Shown one piece after another: positions 43,911 through 52,230 of a stretch of DNA of 64,000 nt. A program made the position numbers and the translations under genes. This DNA is from RYN-230 sp963829725 (GTDB taxonomy: Bacteria; Actinomycetota; Actinomycetes; Streptosporangiales; Streptosporangiaceae): assembly GCA_963829725.1 (NCBI GenBank), contig CAWHJW010000021.1:248001-312000 (forward strand), read 5' to 3'. Each line of letters opens with the position of its first letter. The stretch's first letter is position 1. A model generated the notes under the pieces. It was not told where the DNA came from. It searched no databases and saw nothing but the letters and a program-made list of their open reading frames with translations.

Positions 43911-44923
43911 AAGGCGTGGTTGGCGGCGATGGTGTCGTGGTTGGGATTGCTCCCGTGGCTGATCTTGCTGGCGCTCAGCACGACGATCCCGCCGGAGTTG
44001 AACTGCCGGCCGGCGTTGCCGGACACGGCATTGTGCGCGACCAGGGTGTTGGTCGCGCCCAGCAGCAGGATGCCGCCGCCCTCCACGTTGACCGGCGTGT
44101 CCTTCGTCTTCGCACAGAACTTGTTGTTGCCGGCCGCGACGTTCCTCAGGATGGCCGCGTTGCCTGCCCCGCCCTTCTGGCCGTCGTCGAGCACCAGAAT
44201 GCCCTCGCAGTTCTTGATGGCCACGTTGTGGAACACGGTGACCCCCCGGGCGTGCCGGACAAAGATCCCGAACTGGTTGCCGACGGCGAGGTTGTCGCGC
44301 ACCACCGTATCCGCGTCCGGTGAATCGCCCACGTAAAAGCCAGCCTCATCATTGCCAACCGCGGTATCGCCGGCGAACAGGGTCCGCGTGGAGACGAAGC
44401 GCGAGATGCCGTAGTCGCCGTCGTTGACGGCGGACACGTTAGTCACCGTCAGGCCGTTCGTGCCGTAGCCGAACACGCCGTTGGCGGGAAAGCCGGTGAC
44501 GTACATCCCCGTGATCGTGTCCGTGCTGACCACCTGCAGCACGGCGCCGTTCTTCGGGTTGACCTTCTTGGCCAGGATGCACACGCCGGTAAGTCCGAAC
44601 GCCCCGGTGCACAGGGTGTGCGGTTTCCTGGCCGGCGGCTTCAGTACCGTGCCCTGCAGGGAATTACCCGAGCCCCGCAGGGTGATCCCGTCGGTGCGGA
44701 TCTGCACGCTCTGGTGGTACACGCCTCGTTTGAGCAGAACGGTGTCGCCCGGCCGCGCGTGGTTGACCGCAGCCTGGATGGATTGACCGGGCGATACGAC
44801 GATCGTCGCCGCCGGCATGGCATGGAGTGCGGTGGCCGCGGAAGCCGGACCGGCTGCCGCAAATACCATACTGAGTGTAATTCCGAGTGACGTAGCGCAC
44901 GCAGCCGTAATTAATCTGCGCAT
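43808..44923 (-). CDS. Secreted right-handed parallel beta-helix protein
   Basis: 371 residues. A signal peptide (MRRLITAACATSLGITLSMV then FAAAGPASA) precedes a pectate-lyase-like beta-helix: IQAAVNHARPGDTVLLKRGV, ITLRGSG, then regularly repeated N-x-A-x-x-N coil turns (TVVRDNLAVGNQFGIFVRHA, VTVFHNVAIKNCEGILVLDD, TLVAHNAVSGNAG). These NosD/DUF1565-like coils are typical of carbohydrate-active or surface proteins. Four cysteines in two pairs could form disulfides. ATG 44923 is used, since the upstream TTG has no added support. The promoter lies in an AT-rich region. Confidence 0.85.
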   Translation of the reverse strand: MRRLITAACATSLGITLSMVFAAAGPASAATALHAMPAATIVVSPGQSIQAAVNHARPGDTVLLKRGVYHQSVQIRTDGITLRGSGNSLQGTVLKPPARKPHTLCTGAFGLTGVCILAKKVNPKNGAVLQVVSTDTITGMYVTGFPANGVFGYGTNGLTVTNVSAVNDGDYGISRFVSTRTLFAGDTAVGNDEAGFYVGDSPDADTVVRDNLAVGNQFGIFVRHARGVTVFHNVAIKNCEGILVLDDGQKGGAGNAAILRNVAAGNNKFCAKTKDTPVNVEGGGILLLGATNTLVAHNAVSGNAGRQFNSGGIVVLSASKISHGSNPNHDTIAANHAFHNRPADLIWDGTGVGVQFVANHCGTSRPAGLCH

Positions 44924-44929
44924 CAATGC

Positions 44930-45130
44930 CCCCTAGCGTGATATACACGCTGGCCCCACCTGGACCGACGCATTACGAGGCGACAGTAATCCAAGCGCGC
45001 ATATTTGGCAACCATATCCCCGTATACTGCGCTGCTGGTTTAGCTATATCGGTATATATCCGGATCTGATGGGTTGGCGGGCAACTGAGCCGGCGGGACG
45101 GGCCGTTGCCCGTGGTCTTGCCGCATGCGC
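44930..45130. promoter_or_regulatory. AT-rich intergenic region upstream of the beta-helix gene
   Basis: About 200 bases with marked AT content for this genome (tttagctatatcggtatata near 45040-45060, catatttggcaaccatatcc near 45001-45020). No open frame is plausible. It probably holds the promoter of the secreted beta-helix gene and perhaps binding sites for a nucleoid-associated silencer; no specific factor can be named. Confidence 0.4.
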
Positions 45131-45137
45131 AATTCCG

Positions 45138-46169
45138 TCAAGTCGTTCCGCGGGCTTCAGGATCGGGCAGGTCGAACAGGAACCTCCTGAAGTCCCTGAT
45201 CGCCAGGTCCAGGGTGCTGACGGCGTCCTCTATTTCCCCGGCCGCTGGGTGATCGTCCAGCATGCCCAGTGCCGTCTGGAGCGACAGGCCTGCGGAGAAC
45301 AGCCGTTGCACGAGGAGATCATTGACCAGCGTGACCAGGGGTTCCGACCTGGCCAGGGACAACGTGACGGTGGCCCCCAGGTGCCGCCCCTTGTCATCCA
45401 GGCGCGGGGAGATCAGCATGTCGAACCAGCGTGCCGTGTCCGGGCTATGGCAGGGTACCTCAACCGTCAGGGGACCGGGCAGCTCACCCTCGAGCGCCCG
45501 GCGGATAGCCGCCGCGACTTCCAGCGCCACAGGATCATCGCCTGCCGCGGCGCACACCTCGAGATACGACACTCCCTGGCCGACGCGTGCTGGCTCGCCC
45601 TGATTCGCTGCGGCAAAGGCCTGCCAGGCATCGTTGACCGACACGATAACGCCTTGGCGGTCCAGCAGCGCGACCTCCCTGCCAAGACCGGTATCCGGCG
45701 CCGCCTGCCCCGCCGCGGCATCACCCGTACGCGGCCGGGCAGGTACCGTCCGGTCGGTGCGGCTGCCATCGGCTCCAGCCGTGGCCACGCCGCCCGGTTC
45801 CTCCGTCAGGGCTGGCTCGGCTGGCGTTGTCGCGGCCAGGGCCGCCTCAACAGAGGGGTAGACGGACACCAGCCGGTCGATGCCACCGACACTGAGCATG
45901 CGCCTGACGATCTGGCTGGTGACCGCCAGCCGCAGGTCGGTGCCACTGGTGGCAGCCCGCTGGTAGGCGCGGGCCATGGCATCCGTGCCTGAGTGATCGC
46001 AGGAGATCGTCGCGGTCATGTCCGCGATCAGCGAGGTCGCGCCACGGTTGATAACGGACAGCAGCTCGCTGCGGATCTCCGCGGTATTAGACAGGTCAAT
46101 GTGCTCCGGAAGCACTACGACCGCAGCCTGCTGGCCCGTCCAGTGCACCGGATAAGGCTCTGCAGTCAT
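45138..46169 (-). CDS. STAS-PAS signalling protein with degenerate histidine-kinase dimer helix
   Basis: 343 residues. Residues 12-112 are a STAS domain (VVVLPEHIDLSNTAEIRSEL; ATISCDHSGTDAMARAYQRA, with the Ser at the usual phosphorylation position). A Pro/Thr/Ala linker follows. Residues 160-275 are a PAS domain (VALLDRQGVIVSVNDAWQAF; WFDMLISPRLDDKGRHLGAT). Residues 285-335 (VQRLFSAGLSLQTALGMLDD; VSTLDLAIRDFRRFLFDLPD) resemble the dimerisation helices of HisKA_3 sensor kinases, but the phospho-His is not present at LVNDLLVQRLF and no ATPase domain follows. It probably acts as a partner in a sigma-regulatory or kinase network. Confidence 0.82.
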   Translation of the reverse strand: MTAEPYPVHWTGQQAAVVVLPEHIDLSNTAEIRSELLSVINRGATSLIADMTATISCDHSGTDAMARAYQRAATSGTDLRLAVTSQIVRRMLSVGGIDRLVSVYPSVEAALAATTPAEPALTEEPGGVATAGADGSRTDRTVPARPRTGDAAAGQAAPDTGLGREVALLDRQGVIVSVNDAWQAFAAANQGEPARVGQGVSYLEVCAAAGDDPVALEVAAAIRRALEGELPGPLTVEVPCHSPDTARWFDMLISPRLDDKGRHLGATVTLSLARSEPLVTLVNDLLVQRLFSAGLSLQTALGMLDDHPAAGEIEDAVSTLDLAIRDFRRFLFDLPDPEARGTT

Positions 46170-46501
46170 GGCAACACCTCATGCCCCCCGGCTGGTCCGA
46201 TTGGCATGACTCTTATTCCGAATGTGTATCGCTGGATCACCGCTGGTCCCAAAGGCCACCACAGCCGTGCCGTCCAGCTTCCAACGACGCGGTCACCCGC
46301 ACCACAGCCTCAGCCCGGTACAGGACATCACATACTGTTACAGCTCCGACAATACGCGCCCGGCTCCCATCCTGGGTAGCGGCAGCGGAGTAAACGTCAG
46401 CGATACAGGCGGCCGACCCGAACTTTGGGGCCCCCCGGAGGGTCAGCGATCGCGGGTAGGAAGCGGAGGCCGGAGGCCCGGAGGCCGGGAGGCAGGGTGG
46501 C
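46170..46501. other. Intergenic region, no gene recognised
   Basis: No reading frame on either strand shows coding character or a known domain. The right part has Gly/Arg-rich low-complexity (ggccggaggcccggaggccg). Confidence 0.5.
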
Positions 46502-46855
46502 CTATCCCGACAGCGCCCCGGCGAGGACCGTGCTCACCTTCTCGCGGACGGCTCCCGGCTCAGGCGGGATCGCGTTCCGGTCGGCGAACAGCAGGTGCCC
46601 GGCCCCGATCAGCGTGGGAGCGGGCGTGCTGACGTCGGCATCGGCCGCGATGCGGCCCAGTGCACGCTCCGCGGTGAGGTAGGAGGCGATCATGGCCGCA
46701 GCTTCCGTCAGGACCGGGACGCCGGCCGGCCAGGCCCGGCGCAGTCGGGCGCGCAACTCGTCCCGGAAGATGACGAGGGCGACGATCGTCACGCCCGGAC
46801 GGCGCACCGCCGCGCGCAGCGCCACCCCGGCGGCGAACGGGACCCTGGGACCGCC
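46502..46855 (-). pseudogene. TetR-family regulator, N-terminal DNA-binding domain lost
   Basis: The surviving frame is a TetR ligand domain: GVALRAAVRRPGVTIVALVI, FRDELRARLRRAWPAGVPVL and ADVSTPAPTLIGAGHLLFAD. The helix-turn-helix that should precede it is absent; upstream sequence is unrelated and frame quality drops at about 46860, close to the left edge of the methyltransferase/integrase region. This may mark an insertion or deletion boundary. Confidence 0.65.
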
Positions 46856-47253
46856 CTCTTGATAAGTCCGTCGTCCTGGTCCTTGAGGGTATCGGGGACC
46901 GGATCGTCGCGAGCGCAGCAAGAGTTTCGCGCGCAAGGAGCGATGCCGAGGGCTGGCTCGTAGCCTCCAACTCTGAGACTGCCCGGCCAGGGCTCGCGGA
47001 ACTCCCCGATTGCTGATCCACGGCCTACAAGTTCGCTGGGGATGGCTCGCGTCAGTCGCGGGTCCATCGGATCGCACCATGCGGTCACCTAGCCTCCGGT
47101 GCGGCTCCCAGCATCGCCTCTCGGAACCGATAGGGTGCCACCCGTGGTCGCTTGCCCCACTAGCCTCAGCGGCGGACGCGTGCCAGGATTAGTTGTCGCA
47201 CACCTGTTCGAAGAAGTCTGAGTATCTCGGCACTGGCCGCAAGGAGCGAGGAC

Positions 47254-48228
47254 GTGTCGGAACTGACGTGTCTGGAGATTTGTGCTGGCGCTGGTGGTCA
47301 GTCGCGTGGTCTGGAGCTCTCTGGTTTCAGCCATGCCCTAGCGCTCGAGATCGACTCGGATGCGGCCGAGACGCTGCGCTTGAACCGGCCTGACTGGAAG
47401 GTTGTTCAGAGCGACGTCCGGAACCTGGACGGCGCACAGTTCCACGGCGTTGATCTCCTAGCAGGTGGGGTACCGTGCCCGCCGTTCTCCGTGGCGGGCG
47501 GTCAACTTGGAGCGGCGGATGAGCGAGACCTGTTCCCTGAAGCGCTTCGGCTCGTACGCGAAGTCGGCCCGGCCGCCGTCATGCTGGAGAACGTCAAAGG
47601 GCTCGCTGAGCGGAAATTTTCTAACTACCGCCAAGCTGTGATCGACGAGCTTGAACAGTTCGGTTACGAGATTTACTGGCAGGTACTTAACGCTTGTGAG
47701 TATGGTGTGCCACAATTGCGACCGCGGTTTGTGCTTGTCGCAATCAAGCGCCGGTACGCTGCGCACTTCACCTGGCCGACGCCAATGAGTAACCCTCCAA
47801 AGGTGGGCGAAGTCCTGTATCCGCTGATGGCTGCCAACGGTTGGGCAGGCGCCAAAGCTTGGGCTAAGCGGGCAAACAGCATCGCCCCGACGATCGTGGG
47901 CGGTTCCCACAAACACGGGGGCCCCGACCTCGGGCCGACGCGCGCCCGAGCGGACTGGCTGCGGCTCGGCGTCGAAGGCCGCAGCATAGCTGAGGACGCA
48001 CCGCCTGCTGACGCCCCGTATGACTACCTTCCACGACTCACCTGCGAGATGGTGGCCCTCATTCAGGGGTTCGATGCCAGCTGGAAATTCACTGGACGCA
48101 AAACTTCCAAGTATCGCCAGATCGGCAACGCGTTCCCACCCCCCGTCGCACAGGCTATCGGAATTCAGATCAAAGCAGCACTCGATGGCGCACGATCCAA
48201 GCCGCTCCGTCTAATCCGGGCCAGTTGA
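47254..48228 (+). CDS. Orphan DNA (cytosine-5-) methyltransferase
   Basis: 324 residues. Motifs: I LTCLEICAGAGGQSRGLELS, IV AGGVPCPPFSVAGGQ with the catalytic Cys, VI VMLENVKGLAERK, VIII QLRPRFVLVAIK, IX/X YRQIGNAFPPPVAQAIGIQI. The target recognition stretch lies around APTIVGGSHKHGGPDLGPTR. GTG 47254 has AAGGAGCGAGG upstream. There is no restriction gene next to it, and its base composition is lower in GC than the surrounding genes, in keeping with horizontal acquisition. It may methylate host DNA or protect a mobile element. Confidence 0.92.
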   Translation: MSELTCLEICAGAGGQSRGLELSGFSHALALEIDSDAAETLRLNRPDWKVVQSDVRNLDGAQFHGVDLLAGGVPCPPFSVAGGQLGAADERDLFPEALRLVREVGPAAVMLENVKGLAERKFSNYRQAVIDELEQFGYEIYWQVLNACEYGVPQLRPRFVLVAIKRRYAAHFTWPTPMSNPPKVGEVLYPLMAANGWAGAKAWAKRANSIAPTIVGGSHKHGGPDLGPTRARADWLRLGVEGRSIAEDAPPADAPYDYLPRLTCEMVALIQGFDASWKFTGRKTSKYRQIGNAFPPPVAQAIGIQIKAALDGARSKPLRLIRAS

Positions 48229-48574
48229 CAGCGCTCTCTTGAGCGCCTTTCGCTCAGCCTCCTCGGCTCTAGAACCGGGGGTGCTTGAATTCGGTGAACG
48301 CCCGCTACTGTACCTGTCTGTGCAGCGTGCCGCCCTGGGGCAAGCCCGGGGCAAGCCGGACCCACGATGGTCCGTGCACGTTACGTGACCTGGGATGTCA
48401 TCATCCGCTTGCATGGGGCCGGACGATGATGCAGCCAGTTCGGTTACAGCAGGTACCCGCATTATGCAGCAAGGACAACCAAAAAACGCAGCGACGAGGG
48501 CAGGTGCCACGAACGTCCGTTCGTCGGGCGGGCCTATTCGCAGGGTTGGAACACGGCTCTCTACCGGTTAGCAC
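48229..48574. other. Intergenic region between methyltransferase and integrase remnant
   Basis: No gene supported. Codon bias is weak in all frames. It is likely to be degraded mobile-element sequence. Confidence 0.45.
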
Positions 48575-48691
48575 GCGGGTGTGCCCATCTCCATCGTGAG
48601 CAGGTGGGCGGGCCACTACGACTCGGCCTTCACCCAGAAGACCTACGTGCACGCCAGCCACGACGACCTGCGCCGGGCAGCGCAGCGCTGA
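48575..48691 (+). pseudogene. C-terminal remnant of a phage/ICE-type tyrosine integrase
   Basis: The 38-residue frame AGVPISIVSRWAGHYDSAFT followed by QKTYVHASHDDLRRAAQR matches the catalytic C-terminus of actinophage/AICE integrases, where H-x-x-A/G-H and the nucleophile Tyr occur (KTYVHA). An in-frame stop directly upstream shows that the rest is gone. It lies about 130 bases from the 3' end of tRNA-Arg, the usual integration site, pointing to a past element on this side. Confidence 0.75.
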
Positions 48692-48822
48692 CCAGGATTC
48701 ACAAGATCGCTTAGAGTTCTTAGAAGCTACGAGAAGTTGTGAGAGAACCGGTCTCAAGGGGCCGTAGCCAGGGCGATCTCTCACGAGGCCTGATCATGAC
48801 CCTGGCCTGCGGATGCGGTGAG

Positions 48823-48895
48823 CGCGCTCGGAGGGACTCGAACCCCCAACCTTCTGATCCGTAGTCAGATGCTCTATCCGTTGAGCTACGAGCGC
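48823..48895 (-). tRNA. tRNA-Arg (anticodon ACG)
   Basis: The minus strand folds as a cloverleaf: acceptor GCGCTCG/CGAGCGC (7 bp), D-arm GCTC...GAGC, anticodon arm TCTGA-CTACGGA-TCAGA with ACG at positions 34-36, T-arm GGGGG-TTCGAGT-CCCTC. CCA is not encoded. It reads CGN arginine codons after A-to-I editing. Its 3' end faces the integrase remnant. Confidence 0.95.
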
Positions 48896-49059
48896 TTGTC
48901 TTGAGTTGTCTACCTGCGGTTTCGCAGGCAGATGATACCGTACCACACAAGCACAGCGGTGATAGAGCTTCTGATTCGTCGCTCCGAGATGCCCACCGCG
49001 ACCCCTCAAGGGTAGGGCACGAAGGGCGCAGGTCGCACCGGTCGACGGGAGGCATCAGC

Positions 49060-50055
49060 ATGTCCGTCACCAGCATGGGAGAAGCACGCCGCAACCGGGG
49101 ACGTCGGGACGGCACCCCCGCGTCCGCCGGCTCGCCCCTGACTGCGTTCGTCACCTCGTGGCAGCTCGCCCTCGAAGCCGCAGCCAAGAGCAAGCGAACG
49201 GTCCGTTCCTACACCGACTCCGCGAAGGCCCTGCATACCTTCCTCGTCAGTCAGAACATGCCTGCGGATGTTGAGGGTGTTGACTCCGAGCACATCCGCG
49301 CGTTCCTGCTAGCCGAGGAGCAGCGCACGTCGCCCGTGTCGGCCGCCGTGCACTTCCGCAACCTTCGGGTGTTCTTCGGCTGGCTGGCGAGCGAGGAGGA
49401 ACGCTCGAATCCGAATCCCATGGCCCGGATCGAGGGGCCGAAGGTCAGCAAGAAGGCCAAGGCCTTCTTCAGCGACGACCAGCTAGCCGGACTCCTCAAG
49501 ACGTGCCAGGGCTCCTCGTTCGCAGATCGCCGCGATACCGCAATCATGCGCGTACTGATCGACACCGGCTTGCGTGTGTCTGGGCTCGCGAACCTTCGCT
49601 ACGACCTGGACGACGAGAGCCACAACGACGTGTTCCTCACCCACCGGAAGCTTCGCATACGGCTCAAGGGCGGCGACGAGACTTGGGTGCCGATCGGCAA
49701 GAAGGCAGCGGCCGCTCTGGACGGGTACATCCGTGTACGCGCCCGACACGCGCAAGCCTCGTCTCCTTGGCTATGGCTCGGCGTCCAGGGGCACAACACC
49801 GCGCACATGACCGACTCAGGAATTCGTGACATGGTCGGGCGACGCGGCGACCAGGCGGGCATTCAGAACGTCCACCCGCACCGCTTCCGCCGCTCGTTCG
49901 CTGACAAGTGGCTAGAAGCCGGCGGCTCCACCGACGACCTCATGCACATCACCGGTTGGAAGACCTACGACATGGTGCGCGAGTACACCGAAGCTCGCGG
50001 CATTGCCCGTGCCCACCAGGCACATGCGCGCCTCAGTCCGGGGGACCGGATCTAG
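49060..50055 (+). CDS. Tyrosine recombinase/integrase beside tRNA-Arg
   Basis: 331 residues. The N-terminal SAM-like core-binding domain (LTAFVTSWQLALEAAAKSKR, AVHFRNLRVFFGWLASEEER) precedes the catalytic domain with Arg in IMRVLIDTGLRVSGLANLRY, H-x-x-R in VHPHRFRRSFADKWLEAGGS, H-x-x-G in LMHITGWKTYDMVREYTEAR and the nucleophile Tyr in that last segment. GGGAGG lies nine bases before ATG 49060, and longer frames back to 48901 lack one. It is transcribed away from the tRNA. No excisionase or other element genes are recognisable next to it. Confidence 0.9.
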   Translation: MSVTSMGEARRNRGRRDGTPASAGSPLTAFVTSWQLALEAAAKSKRTVRSYTDSAKALHTFLVSQNMPADVEGVDSEHIRAFLLAEEQRTSPVSAAVHFRNLRVFFGWLASEEERSNPNPMARIEGPKVSKKAKAFFSDDQLAGLLKTCQGSSFADRRDTAIMRVLIDTGLRVSGLANLRYDLDDESHNDVFLTHRKLRIRLKGGDETWVPIGKKAAAALDGYIRVRARHAQASSPWLWLGVQGHNTAHMTDSGIRDMVGRRGDQAGIQNVHPHRFRRSFADKWLEAGGSTDDLMHITGWKTYDMVREYTEARGIARAHQAHARLSPGDRI

Positions 50056-50219
50056 CATCAAATCTCCCAGGGGCACCACGCCCGGCTTCGCGGACCCTGC
50101 GAGCGCGCCAACGCCAGCTCAAGACCTGGCACCTCCTTCATAAGCTGCGCTGCAGTCCCGTGGCGCGCCGGACAGCTCGCCGAGGCCATCCAGGTTCTTC
50201 AAGCCCGCGAGACCCAAGG

Positions 50220-50594
50220 ATGAAAAAGGTTTCAATGTCGGAGTGGCTCGCGCGGCGGGTAGCGCCCGACGGCACAGCCATGGCGGTGGATCTCGATCTT
50301 TCGCTGGTCGAGGCCGATGTGCCGAGCCTGGAACTGCGTAGGGGCGACATCGTTGCCGGGCCAGTCGCGCCCGGGGACTTCGACCTGGTGACGGCGCGCA
50401 CCGTGCTTCACCACGTCGCGGACGCTCGGATCGCGGTCGAGAACCTGGTGGCGAGCGCGTATGCCGAGCTGGGACTCGACGGAATCGCGGCGAGTCCCAG
50501 CGTTGACGCCTTCCTGGCTCGTTGCGCGGATCGCACATGGTGGACGCAGGCGATCGCGTTCACCGCCGTCCACGCCCGCACACCTGGGAGCTGA
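50220..50594 (+). pseudogene. Class I SAM-dependent methyltransferase fragment
   Basis: The frame gives WLARRVAPDGTAMAVDLDLS, LELRRGDIVAGPVAPGDFDL and VTARTVLHHVADARIAVENL, the post-I, motif II and motif III-like region of a methyltransferase. It then jumps to ELGLDGIAASPSVDAFLARC, a late part of the fold. The SAM-binding N-terminus and about 80 central residues are missing. Confidence 0.65.
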
Positions 50595-50602
50595 TCCGAG
50601 CG

Positions 50603-51019
50603 TCAGGCTGGGATGGCGCCGAGTTGCTGCATCATGGCGACGCCGTCGAACTGCGTCCAGATGTCGGTCACGCGACCGTCCTTGAGGCGGTAGAAGTTCA
50701 TGCCCTCGACCCTGATCGGCTGGCCGGAGGCGGGGATCCCCATGAAATCCTGTTGCTGAGAACCGGTCACGACCCACCGGGTGGCGACGGTGTCGCCACT
50801 GGCGATGATGTCCTGCAGGTCCTCCTCCAGGTCAGGGAAGATCGCCTTGAAGCCCGCGACCTTCTGCTTGAAGCCGGCCAGTGTCGGCTCTTCGTCGGGC
50901 GCTGGATTGTGGTTGACCAGGCCCGGGTCGCAGAGCTGGTCGATCGTCTCCTGGTCGGCCGCGCGAAACGCGTGCTCGAAGCGCGTGATGATCTCGACGT
51001 TGACCGTTACCTGAGCCAT
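50603..51019 (-). CDS. SnoaL-like / NTF2-fold protein
   Basis: 138 residues. The alpha+beta barrel signature appears in IITRFEHAFRAADQETIDQL, LVNHNPAPDEEPTLAGFKQK, VATRWVVTGSQQQDFMGIPA and INFYRLKDGRVTDIWTQFD-like end. Such ester-cyclase-like proteins bind small hydrophobic molecules or act as polyketide cyclases. AAGGAG lies six bases before ATG 51019. Two 16-bp palindromes lie 64-104 bases upstream and are likely to control it. Confidence 0.82.
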   Translation of the reverse strand: MAQVTVNVEIITRFEHAFRAADQETIDQLCDPGLVNHNPAPDEEPTLAGFKQKVAGFKAIFPDLEEDLQDIIASGDTVATRWVVTGSQQQDFMGIPASGQPIRVEGMNFYRLKDGRVTDIWTQFDGVAMMQQLGAIPA

Positions 51020-51082
51020 GATCACTCCTTCCTCGGGCTTGTGCCTCGCGGCGGGCCCTGTCTGCGCTGCTACCCGCATATA

Positions 51083-51123
51083 GCAACTGGTCGGTTGCGA
51101 CATTATGGCAATCGATCAGTTGC
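51083..51123. promoter_or_regulatory. Twin 16-bp palindromic operators upstream of SnoaL gene
   Basis: GCAACTGGTCGGTTGC (51083-51098) and GCAATCGATCAGTTGC (51108-51123) share the consensus GCAAyyGrTCrGTTGC and lie 25 bp apart centre to centre. This form is usual for TetR-family repressors, but no tetR gene lies beside the promoter. Confidence 0.75.
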
Positions 51124-51531
51124 GTCAAGGGGCCGGGTCACCCGACCTCGTCGGCGACCTCAGGCCTGGCAGGGGAGGCGTCCCTCGACGGGGTCTCGAC
51201 GGGGAGGACGACGTCTCCGCAGTAGGCAGGAACCTAGAAGCCAGCTTCCGACGGGGAAGTCACCAGCGGCGTAGTTCAGGGTCTGACGCGACTTAAATAG
51301 AAACCGATCGCGAGGTGGTCATCTCATACACCACCCGGCGGGACGTGGCCTGGTCAGCAGCGTGTCTGTGCGGCACCTGCGGCCAGAAGGCCGCTATCCG
51401 GCGCGCACGGTAACGATGGATCCGATCCCCCGCAGGCCGGGTCTGGGAATCGGCGATCTCTTGGACGGACGCCGGCGGCGGCCCATCCGGAGCTACCGCC
51501 TGACCCCCTACGAGGTCATGGTCGGCTTGGT

Positions 51532-51562
51532 CTGGATCCAGGCTTATTCCGCCTGGATCCAG
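51532..51562. repeat. 12-bp inverted repeat at the end of the small DUF1059-like gene
   Basis: ctggatccaggc / gcctggatccag are perfect inverted arms around a seven-base loop that contains the stop codon of the minus-strand gene. Each arm also contains a self-complementary ctggatccag core. It may act as a terminator. Confidence 0.8.
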
Positions 51563-51699
51563 CTGACCAGGTCATCCCGGCTGACCGTTTCCAGCAGGGC
51601 CGGATGGTCGGTGGCCAGGTGCCCCCGGATCATGCTGACCACCTGGTCATCGCTATCGCCGCGGGCCACGAACCCGCATTCGCATCGGATCAGCTTCAC
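51544..51699 (-). CDS. Small DUF1059-like protein, 51 aa
   Basis: Too short for usual gene callers, but GTG 51699 has AGGAGG seven bases upstream. The protein is VKLIRCECGFVARGDSDDQV then VSMIRGHLATDHPALLETVS and ends LVSWIQAE. The C-x-C-G-F start, acidic patch and H-x5-H helix match the DUF1059 pattern of small, possibly metal-binding proteins. It ends in an inverted repeat. Confidence 0.7.
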   Translation of the reverse strand: MKLIRCECGFVARGDSDDQVVSMIRGHLATDHPALLETVSRDDLVSWIQAE

Positions 51700-52230
51700 C
51701 CTCGCGCCTCCTACTCAGGCTGCCTGGCCGTCGAGCGCGACGGCGAGCGGCTAGATACCCGCCTGCCCGGCCGCCAGGGCCGACTGCTGTTCACCTACCT
51801 GGTGGTCAATCGTCACCGCCACATCCCCCGGGACGAGCTGGCCGAGGCGCTGTGGCGTGAACCCGATCCGGCCGCGGTCGATGCCCGGCTCAACCCGCTG
51901 CTGTCCAAGCTGCGCCGGGTCTTCGGCGCTGATGCCGTTGGCGGGCGCGCTACGATCCGGCTGTGCCTGCCCGAGGCCTGGGTCGACCTGGAAGCCGCCG
52001 CCGAAGCCATCCACCGGGCCGAATCCTCGGTCGCTCAGCAGGGCTGGGCGCGGGGGCCGGCGCTCACCGCGCTGTTGGTGGCCGAGCGGGACTTCCTTCC
52101 CGGCGAGGAAGCACCCTGGATCGATGAGATCCGCCATCAGCTTACGGAACTGCGGCTGCGCGCCCTGCAGTGCTACGCGGCCGCCGGGCTGGGTCTCGGC
52201 GGGACCGGACGCGCCGCCGCGGTCCGGGCC
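51700..52230 (+). pseudogene. SARP/AfsR-type regulator fragment (BTAD), both ends lost
   Basis: The frame contains the winged helix RQGRLLFTYLVVNRHRHIPR, DELAEALWREPDPAAVDARL and NPLLSKLRRVFGADAV, then the bacterial transcriptional activator domain (EEAPWIDEIRHQLTELRLRA). The first strand is partial, the start codon is unclear, and the BTAD ends after about 80 residues at AVRAGRLG. The following sequence belongs to a methyltransferase. Frame continuity across the junction makes an artificial fusion. Confidence 0.65.

Noticed and set aside
48901..49059. Longer N-terminus for the integrase
   Set aside because: The 5' extension has poor codon usage and no ribosome site; GGGAGG lies before ATG 49060.
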